A stretch of 64,000 nucleotides of DNA from Dolomedes plantarius. Taxonomy: Eukaryota > Arthropoda > Arachnida > Araneae > Dolomedidae. Position 1 is the stretch's first letter. Each line of letters opens with the position of its first letter. The DNA lies in assembly GCA_907164885.2 (NCBI GenBank), contig OU015496.1, forward strand, positions 138,619,034-138,683,033, written 5' to 3'. Position numbers and translations under genes: made by a program. Positions 60,201 to 64,000 of the stretch are shown here, one piece after another. The notes below the pieces were generated by a model. The model was not told the origin of the DNA. It worked only from the letters and a program-made list of their open reading frames with translations, and made no database searches.

Positions 60201-62892
60201 GTACTTACACAGTTTTTGTATATTTTTTCTTTGTAGGAAATTGATATTGACATGAAAATACTTTTAAAAGGAATGTTCAAATTGTATTTATCTCATCATA
60301 CTTATTCACCATATTTGATGGCAAGATTAATAATGCTTATGTTTCATCCTGATGAAGGGAATACAGTTAAAAACCACATAGTGAACTTTTTAGAACTTTA
60401 TGGTGAATCAAGGTAAGAATGTATAAGATTGTTTTTCAACATTCATTTTTCTGCTTGGAATTTGTCATTTAAGCTAGAAAAAATTTTATGCAATTAATAT
60501 TTTTCTTCAGATAATGTTATGTTAAATTACTTTTTACCCTTGAGACAACTGTATAAATCAATGAAATTTGATTAAAGATTTTTAATGAATTTAAAATATC
60601 TTTCTGCATCACCTGTTAGAACCTATCATAAAAACATAATATACATCCACACTATGTGCTTTATATCTTAAATTTAAGGCCAATCCAAATTTAATTGATT
60701 CGAAAGCAAGTAGCCTCCACACACACTCATTTAAAAAAAAGTAATATTTCTCTACATTGCTTTACATTCTGCCAGTACTGATCTCTTATTTCTAAGATTT
60801 TAAAAAATTGTCGCTAAAATACAGACTCCTAAAAAGAGCATTTGTGGGGTGTCACTAATAATTTTTATTCATTGTTTTTTGTTTTGTTTTTTAAATTTCA
60901 TAGATATTCCAATAGATGAACAAATTTCAGTTTAAAAAGATTTGAGGCAATAAGGAAAAAGTTAATGAAAACAAAAGTATGTTTTTCAGAATGCCCATTG
61001 ACATATATTACTATACAAATAATAAACAGATGCTGAAAACAATCCTTTATGAGAGCAAATTCTTATATTTATGTAAACATAAACGTCTCAAGTTACATGC
61101 AGTATGTAAATCTGTGCTTAAAGTTTTATTTACTCTTACAGTTTTAGATTTTATCAATTATTACTTGATTTATTTGAAAGTATTGTTTTAATCCAAATCA
61201 TTTAGCATTTATTAACCCTTTACCATTTTGTAAAATATAATTAATCTTAAATACTTTTTGTGGGTGCATTTAGGGTAATTTTGTTATCTATTTTTGCAGC
61301 CTGGAGGCAGAATGTCTGACAAAGTCCTTTTTAACTATCATAAATTTGTTGTTTTGTGCAGACAAAGATAATCCATATTACAAGGTGAATATAAAAACAG
61401 TTGTACTTCAGCTTCTTGAGTTTGCCAAGCTTTATGAAGAAAACAAAAATTTTGATATACAAGTAAGTTTTTAGTTATGTATGGTGTGTTTAATGTTTAA
61501 ATCTTTTATAATATAAATATTTAAAGTACCGTAAAATTACATGTTACAAAGTTGTGTTTCATATATATACCATCCCAAATATAAATATTAAATATTTCTC
61601 TATGTATTAAAGATATATATTTTTTACCATTATTTTAGATATTTGCACGTTTCAAATATACAAACACATAAATCAAACATTTAAAATTAATCTGTGATTA
61701 TAGTATAGTAAACTTTGATTTTCATCTTTTTTCTTAAATTATGTGCTTGCAATTTCTTGCAGCTGGTAATCATTTATATATTACAATAAATTTTTCAATC
61801 TACTAAAAAATTCCGATCCTCATTTGAATGAGTTTTTTAATTACATTAGTCTAAATTTCATAACTAAGCTTATTCATTTTTACAGAACTTTTTGTTAAAC
61901 TCTTAATGCTAATTTCTTAATTTAACAATGATGACTAAGATTTAAGCCGGAATTTTACAATTTGGTTAGCTTTATCAGGTATGTGAGTGCATTTTTTATG
62001 TCAAATAAAAGCCTCAAAGGTTCCTTAAGTGACTGTTTAAAAAGATTTTAGTGTTTTGTCTTAAAAGGAGAGGAACGATTAAAATAGATATTTAAATTAT
62101 GTTTAGTACTCTTGTGTATTATTGACATTGTTTTATAACTATCTTTTGTTTTTGTCTCTAGACTATTAATATGTAGCAGTGTTAGAATAAATCTGAAAGG
62201 AAGGTTTTCTTATTTTTAAACTTGTAAAATCATAATTTATAAGACATATAACATGCTTAAAATGTATTGGAATCGGAATATAATTTGCTCATTCACTAAA
62301 TTTTTGTATACATTGTTCAAATTCTACAGATAACACGAACCCTTTTCTTTTGAAATAATACCTTCTCTGATTAATCAATGTCATCATCATCCCTTAAACA
62401 ACCATCTAGGATGGGCTAAAACCTTTTTTATAAGACATCTTTGAGGAGTCAATTCTTTAAATAATTCGCCTTTAAAGTTAAAAATTTGATTGATAACTAA
62501 ATTTATTCAAATTTATTTCTCTATTCATAGAACATGTAATGCTAATTTTTTCATGTAAAGACTATTGTTTTTGGTCTTTAGACTGCATTTATATGTTATT
62601 GTTTCTAATGCTCTCGGCTGGAAACTGCATTTATATGAAGTAGTACATGATTTAATCTGTAGAGCTTTCCTTATTTAAGCGTATCATAAATTCAGTCATA
62701 GAACATGTATAAAGATGTATAAGCATGAGAGTATAATTTGTTCAGTCACTAAATTCTTACATTGATTTCTCAGATTCATTAGATAACATGAACTGTTTCT
62801 TCTCTTTCTGAATAATCCACATCATCATCCCCGCCCCAATAGCACAGGATAGGCCAAGATCTTTTTTATAGGACATTCAAAAGCATTCCTTT

Positions 62893-62931
<39 letters not shown>

Positions 62932-63769
62932 GGTTCTGAAGCATTTGCTTTGAGTTAATAAAATATTGCCTTAGGTTGAAAGAGTTTATTGCATCAACCC
63001 TTGTCACCTTGTCCACTCCTCCTTCCAAATACCACCTCTGCCTTTAAAGTGTTTTTTTATTTCACCATATTGTCATTCATAAAATGTAAACAGCCCAATT
63101 AAAGCAATTTATTTTGATAATATGCACTATGTCTAGTTCTTTGAATGTCATTTAAGGTTTAAACATGCATTGTCATGCCATAAATCATTTTCTTGTAACC
63201 ATCTTGTTGAATCCTTTGAGTGGGCTGTATGTTCCAATCAAAATATATTAAAATGACTTAGAGGCTTTTCCAAATATGAAATTTATTTTACTTGATGCTT
63301 CCGACATTAGAACTGGCAACTAATTACATCCAGTTCTTGAAGCCAACTAACGAACTCAGTTGCAACAGACAAATTCAACCTTGAAAAACAGTGTGAATGT
63401 TACAGTGAAAAACAAAGTTTTATGTCAGGCATCAACACATCTTAAAGCCCCAAATTAACTTTATTATATTTGACCCAAATTAATTTTAATATATTATTAT
63501 TATTATTATTTGTCTTCTGCAGTTAAAGGAAGCATGTTCATAAAATGTTCCATAAAAATATCATGTAAATATGTATGATTGTGACAATCTTTTCTGTTTA
63601 ATTTCAGGAAAAATTTAGAGAGTTATTGCCTGTGAAATTAACTAGAAAGTTTCTTAAAAGGCCATGGAGGATTTCTGCACTTGATTTACAAGAAATTTGT
63701 GACAAAATTGTACCCACAAATACTGATGCATTGATTAGATTGAAAACAAATGTAAAATTAATATTGGAG
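34360..63769 (+). CDS. NCAPG: Condensin I subunit CAP-G (condensin complex subunit 3), 14 exons, partial
   Basis: CAP-G is the HEAT-repeat subunit of condensin I. With CAP-H it binds DNA and helps SMC2/SMC4 compact mitotic chromosomes. I joined 14 exons (34360-34472, 35086-35343, 37001-37235, 39711-39944, 44861-45065, 48498-48626, 49240-49335, 51688-51868, 55973-56077, 56447-56566, 57315-57470, 60237-60412, 61300-61462, 63608-63769). Every intron is GT-AG and all phases agree, giving about 778 residues against about 1,015 in human CAP-G. Diagnostic points, in order: an acidic Asp/Glu block (residues 95-107) before the helix VHPFLKHLFETL; YVIRFRSCHLIYMTL; VSANVRSHAVLLAKFFQDP; NARVRQNIVDIIAACEETI; then the C-terminal half (LLLKCLDIFCETLAQ, DPDIKTGAFKAIALYCLLD). 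Condensin II CAP-G2 fits poorly. The start codon and C-terminal end were not found in the window. Confidence 0.93.
34478..34905 (+). repeat. ~420-bp interspersed repeat, copy 2, next to an NCAPG splice donor
   Basis: Same family and orientation as 30,209-30,630. Similarity begins within roughly ten bases of the GT at 34,473, so it occupies the start of NCAPG's first visible intron. Confidence 0.88.
35086..35343 (+). CDS. NCAPG: NCAPG exon with acidic insert (residues 39-124)
   Basis: Acceptor TTCTTTTCAG, donor GTAAGT; phase 0 to 0, 86 codons. Contains the Asp/Glu-rich block that CAP-G proteins have between the first HEAT helices, here DGDDDEDNDDDD. Confidence 0.92.
35344..37000 (+). other. 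NCAPG intron: microsatellite, C-rich and poly-T tracts
   Basis: (TA)n lies at about 35,560-35,588, a CCCCTCCCC-type tract at about 35,766-35,792, and a long T run with one A at 36,124-36,166 that ends in GCAG. No transposon recognised. Confidence 0.6.
37001..37235 (+). CDS. NCAPG: NCAPG exon, HEAT repeats (residues 125-202)
   Basis: Acceptor TTCTTTTTTAG, donor GTAATA; starts in phase 0 and ends after one base of the next codon. The VIRFRSCHLI and NVRSHAVLLAKF helices match the conserved VRFR and VR..A.LAL.R motifs of CAP-G. Confidence 0.95.
37236..38071 (+). other. NCAPG intron, AT-rich, no feature
   Basis: Nothing recognised before the SINE at 38,072. Confidence 0.4.
38072..38236 (+). mobile_element. 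tRNA-derived SINE, family B, copy 3
   Basis: The A box is degraded (AAATGGACAGGGTGCTGG); the B box is TGGTTCGAGTTGC. Body blocks ATTGGCATGGATGTT and TCCTGGTCTAATTAACCCTC match the copies at 16,503 and 32,122. Confidence 0.78.
38728..39423 (-). repeat. ACTAGCTGAA-family interspersed repeat, minus copy
   Basis: The minus strand starts CTAGCTGAATACCCAAGC and ends in TTTATATATATAG after a GTCA/CAGT run, in the same order as 45,429-46,235 and 57,914-58,487. The central parts match closely, e.g. GATTTCATTTTAAAGGAATT. No ORF. Confidence 0.8.
39711..39944 (+). CDS. NCAPG: NCAPG exon, HEAT repeats (residues 203-280)
   Basis: Acceptor CTATTTACAG; donor GTAACT. The split Ala codon (G|CC) is restored across the junction. 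Encodes DPNARVRQNIVDIIA and the following basic helix pair. Confidence 0.93.
40252..41183. mobile_element. hAT MITE (outer of a nested pair)
   Basis: Ends CAGTGGTTCCCTACCCG and the inverse CGGTTGGGAACCACTG. The flanks GTGTAGGG (40,244-40,251) and GTGTAGAG (41,184-41,191) are an 8-bp duplication with one change. Confidence 0.85.
40271..40842. mobile_element. MITE with TCCATTAATTACGT ends and 3-bp duplication, nested in the hAT
   Basis: The left end is GGGGACGTCCATTAATTACG; the right end read backwards is GGGAGTGTCCATTAATTACG. It is flanked by GTA on both sides (40,268-40,270; 40,843-40,845). Removing it plus one GTA restores a continuous hAT sequence. The subterminal G-rich blocks with GAGCCAAATCTCACC also recur on both sides. 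Superfamily unassigned. Confidence 0.85.
41970..43046. mobile_element. piggyBac-like non-autonomous element
   Basis: TTAA on both sides (41,966-41,969; 43,047-43,050). The ends CCCTTTCGGGATGAGCGTG and, inverted, CACTTTTGAGACGGGCAC are imperfect inverted repeats. No transposase recognised in 1,077 bp. Confidence 0.65.
43550..43726 (+). CDS. Harbinger MADF-domain (Myb/SANT-like) protein, N-terminal part
   Basis: ATG at 43,550, 58 codons to TAA. The sequence LLVFVHARPEIYDFRAKDNH followed by DVINEIWQDIAEELDF is the first two helices of a MADF/Adf1-type DNA-binding domain. In Harbinger elements this companion protein imports the transposase and helps it bind the element ends. A GTATGT right after EELDFP could be a splice donor, so this may be exon 1 of a spliced gene. 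The third helix and the rest are not seen; probably a remnant. Confidence 0.7.
   Translation: MEVDAGKLLVFVHARPEIYDFRAKDNHNQDVINEIWQDIAEELDFPSMYHSNLSHLIK
44042..44401 (-). pseudogene. Harbinger transposase, N-terminal fragment
   Basis: Minus-strand ORF of 119 codons. CWIHPINKKRDIGSFIKELR, then DPDKFYNYCRLSIPTFDYLL and IPPEERLLITLR are the standard N-terminal block of DDE_Tnp_4 (PIF/Harbinger) nucleases. The catalytic DDE domain that should follow at lower coordinates is missing, apparently deleted. The ORF faces the MADF gene. Confidence 0.82.
44861..45065 (+). CDS. NCAPG: NCAPG exon (residues 281-348)
   Basis: Acceptor TTCCTTTTAG; donor GTAAGT. The split Ala codon (G|CC) is restored; it ends after two bases of a Thr codon. 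Encodes VRRNAEQKLIPMWFRAYGDK, a HEAT helix with a conserved Trp. Confidence 0.9.
45181..45261. repeat. (TA)n(CA)n microsatellite
   Basis: About 50 bp of TA then about 30 bp of CA. Confidence 0.92.
45262..45415. mobile_element. pogo/Tigger-type MITE
   Basis: 154 bp. The left end CAGTCGATTCCAGTTAATCA and the right end read backwards (CAGTTGAATCTGGTTAATTG) are imperfect inverted repeats. It sits between microsatellites; TA is present on the right only. Confidence 0.7.
45429..46235 (+). repeat. ACTAGCTGAA-family interspersed repeat, plus copy
   Basis: Starts ACTAGCTGAAAACCCGCGCT, ends with (CAGT)n, then ACGGAACTGTTTTATATATA. The fullest of the three closely related copies. Conserved blocks include CTTAGTGCACCCCTACA and GGTCCAGCGGTTTGGTCTG. 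No ORF. Confidence 0.82.
46236..47989 (+). other. NCAPG intron, no supported feature
   Basis: AT-rich, with a C14-15 tract at 47,558-47,572. Confidence 0.4.
47990..48222 (-). mobile_element. tRNA-derived SINE, family A, copy 2
   Basis: On the minus strand the A box is TAACCTAGTGGTAGCGTG and the B box AGTTCGAATCTCG. The body then follows the copy at 9,926-10,230. The two ~91-codon ORFs that cover it on opposite strands are by-products. Confidence 0.8.
48498..48626 (+). CDS. NCAPG: NCAPG exon (residues 349-391)
   Basis: Acceptor ATCTTTTAG; donor GTAAGT. Completes the Thr codon (AC|T), ends with two bases of a Lys codon. The encoded helix IFIWRIFLTMAYRQEK corresponds to the ALYWCALCEYL region of vertebrate CAP-G. 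Confidence 0.88.
48627..49239 (+). other. NCAPG intron, no feature
   Basis: AT-rich only. Confidence 0.4.
49240..49335 (+). CDS. NCAPG: NCAPG exon (residues 392-423)
   Basis: Acceptor TTCTTACTAG; donor GTATTT (weaker). Completes Lys (AA|G), ends with two bases of a Cys codon (TG|T). Encodes NELISFTMDVIDILGEEK. Confidence 0.85.
49336..50943 (+). other. NCAPG intron, no feature
   Basis: AT-rich; no mobile element recognised before the TTAA at 50,944. Confidence 0.4.
50948..51528. mobile_element. piggyBac-like MITE
   Basis: TTAA flanks both ends (50,944-50,947; 51,529-51,532). The left end CCATTCAGCGGGTGCGCC and the right end read backwards (CCCTTCAGCGGGTGCCAA) match over 16 bp with one change. 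A short palindrome, CACCTGCTGGTG, lies just inside the right end. No transposase. Confidence 0.85.
51688..51868 (+). CDS. NCAPG: NCAPG exon (residues 424-484)
   Basis: Acceptor TTTATAG; donor GTAATT; ends in phase 0. Encodes HEAT helices including DVIPYAVTFYCEYAPKETIE and the end EISSGE. Vertebrate CAP-G has a Lys/Glu-rich coiled linker just after this point, which I do not find. Confidence 0.88.
51869..55972 (+). other. NCAPG's second-longest intron, partly GC-richer
   Basis: A GC-richer island at about 53,230-53,530 stands out. A 30-bp segment, TATACTCGGGGCA followed by CTAACCTGA, occurs at 53,459-53,483 and inverted at about 55,432-55,459. TTAATGGGTGA near 55,330 is inverted near 55,513. 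I could not assign an element or a hidden exon. Confidence 0.4.
55973..56077 (+). CDS. NCAPG: NCAPG exon (residues 485-519)
   Basis: Acceptor ATTATCATCAG; donor GTAAGT; phase 0 to 0. LLLKCLDIFCETLAQDNIS aligns with the LQKCLILCYELL helix that opens the C-terminal Cnd3 domain. Confidence 0.9.
56447..56566 (+). CDS. NCAPG: NCAPG exon (residues 520-559)
   Basis: Acceptor GCTTTTTCTAG; donor GTAACT; 40 codons, phase 0. DPDIKTGAFKAIALYCLLD matches the HPVVRNLAVLCLGCCGL helix of CAP-G. Confidence 0.92.
57315..57470 (+). CDS. NCAPG: NCAPG exon (residues 560-611)
   Basis: Acceptor TTTTATTGCAG; donor GTATAA; 52 codons. SPEDLKLNAMKGALDILKSY is the HEAT helix corresponding to vertebrate ISALKAIFDQL. 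Confidence 0.92.
57914..58487 (+). repeat. ACTAGCTGAA-family interspersed repeat, plus copy (shorter)
   Basis: Starts CTAGCTGAATACCCATGCTT, ends (CAGT)n then ACAGAACTGTTTTATATATA. Shares ordered blocks with 45,429-46,235, with a central deletion. Confidence 0.8.
59210..60038 (-). mobile_element. Tc1-like transposon, internally deleted, with intact ends
   Basis: Left end CATTGCCCACCAAAAGTTGA; right end read backwards CATTGCCCTCCAAAAGTTAA. TA on both sides (59,208-59,209; 60,039-60,040). 829 bp, with transposase remnants on the minus strand. Confidence 0.85.
59225..59830 (-). pseudogene. Tc1-like transposase fragment
   Basis: Minus strand: a paired-type helix-turn-helix, LRWQVIGEMEMGLSQADAAR, then CLNVPQSMVQ near 59,640-59,720. 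After a deleted and frameshifted stretch comes ASVLFTDEF near 59,300 (first catalytic Asp) and LIWREQDT just downstream. The second Asp and final Glu are absent; the element's right-hand coding half was lost. Not functional. Confidence 0.72.
60237..60412 (+). CDS. NCAPG: NCAPG exon (residues 612-669)
   Basis: Acceptor TTTCTTTGTAG; donor GTAAGA; ends with two bases of a Ser codon (AG|C). Encodes LMARLIMLMFHPDEGNTVKN, matching the LSRLILLWYNPVTEEDVQLR region. Confidence 0.93.
60413..61299 (+). other. NCAPG intron, no feature
   Basis: AT-rich only; one 70-codon random-looking ORF. Confidence 0.4.
61300..61462 (+). CDS. NCAPG: NCAPG exon (residues 670-724)
   Basis: Acceptor ATTTTTGCAG; donor GTAAGT; ends in phase 0. 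Encodes ECLTKSFLTIINLLFCADKD and a downstream helix ending NFDIQ. Confidence 0.92.
62270..62445 (+). repeat. Diverged duplicated segment in NCAPG intron, copy 1
   Basis: Ordered blocks ATAATTTGCTCATTCACTAA, AGATAACACGAAC, CATCATCATCCC and AGGATGGGCTAAAACCTTTT recur about 455 bp downstream. Confidence 0.6.
62725..62880 (+). repeat. Diverged duplicated segment in NCAPG intron, copy 2
   Basis: Ordered matches to 62,270-62,445: ATAATTTGTTCAGTCACTAA, AGATAACATGAAC, CATCATCATCCCC, AGGATAGGCCAAGATCTTTT. Confidence 0.6.
62895..62928. repeat. Poly-T tract
   Basis: A T homopolymer of about 34 bases directly after the duplicated segment; possibly the tail of a minus-strand retroelement. Confidence 0.8.
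63608..63769 (+). CDS. NCAPG: NCAPG exon (residues 725-778), gene continues
   Basis: Acceptor TTTAATTTCAG; donor GTAATT; 54 codons, phase 0. Encodes RISALDLQEICDKIVPTNTD. At least one more exon must lie past the window end. Confidence 0.9.
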
Positions 63770-64000
63770 GTAATTATAATTTTTTTTTTTTCTGACCTTA
63801 TATTTTTAAGTGAAAAGGCACACGATCATTTTAAAATTGATAAAATCAGGAACATAAAGCAGTTAACAGTGAGCTATTGATCACAATTGTCTAGTTATTA
63901 AATTTTCAAATTCATATTAAAATATGATAAGGTTAAATCAGTGCAGTGTTTTTATGTATATTAAAAGTATGTTTTGTTGAAAAGATTAACTGGAAAAAAA

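Noticed and set aside
34360..63769. Condensin II CAP-G2 as the identity of the gene
   Set aside because: The acidic block, the VRFR helix and the order of C-terminal helices fit CAP-G of condensin I; I see no match to CAP-G2 landmarks.

Overview
This is eukaryotic, AT-rich DNA: spliced genes with GT-AG introns, tRNA-derived SINEs, many DNA transposons, LTR and non-LTR retroelement remnants, and (TA)n/(CA)n microsatellites. The mix (Tc1/mariner including a DD41D element, hAT, Harbinger with a MADF gene, piggyBac-like TTAA elements, gypsy, Jockey-like LINE) points to an arthropod. An arachnid such as a spider is my best guess, but no sequence here proves it.

Layout. (1) Bases 1-612 hold the 3' end of an unrecognised gene or retrocopy on the + strand. 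(2) Bases 617-34,359 are a repeat-dominated intergenic (or far 5' intronic) region. It has LTR candidates near 1.1, 3.2 and 7.1 kb, a hAT element with a foldback element nested in it (5.9-6.9 kb), palindromic MITE clusters (7.9-8.4 and 29.4-29.9 kb), two tRNA-SINE families, and a hairpin-ended repeat family (11.1-12.6 and 24.1-24.8 kb). It also has a complete but frameshifted DD41D mariner (17.4-18.7 kb), a hAT with a perfect 8-bp target duplication (19.35-20.47 kb), and a nested stack: a Tc1-like element split by a Jockey-type LINE, itself split by the hairpin-ended repeat, abutting a broken gypsy element (22.8-29.0 kb). (3) Bases 34,360-63,769 carry 14 consecutive + strand exons of one gene, condensin I subunit CAP-G (NCAPG, condensin complex subunit 3). 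All 13 introns are GT-AG and all splice phases agree, giving about 778 residues. The first exon(s) and the C-terminal end lie outside what I can identify or outside the window.

The NCAPG introns hold further mobile DNA but no second host gene that I can see: a hAT MITE with an inner MITE, two piggyBac-like elements, a Harbinger with a MADF ORF facing a transposase fragment, a Tc1-like element with intact ends, pogo-type MITEs, SINEs, and three copies of an interspersed repeat that begins ACTAGCTGAA.

NCAPG is the only convincing host gene. Nearly everything else is transposon debris whose coding parts carry stops, frameshifts or deletions. I found no CRISPR, operon, rRNA or clearly functional tRNA, and no clear candidate for a new biological system. 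The most useful oddities are the DD41D mariner, the hairpin-ended repeat, the foldback elements with long arms, and the repeat sitting beside an NCAPG splice donor.
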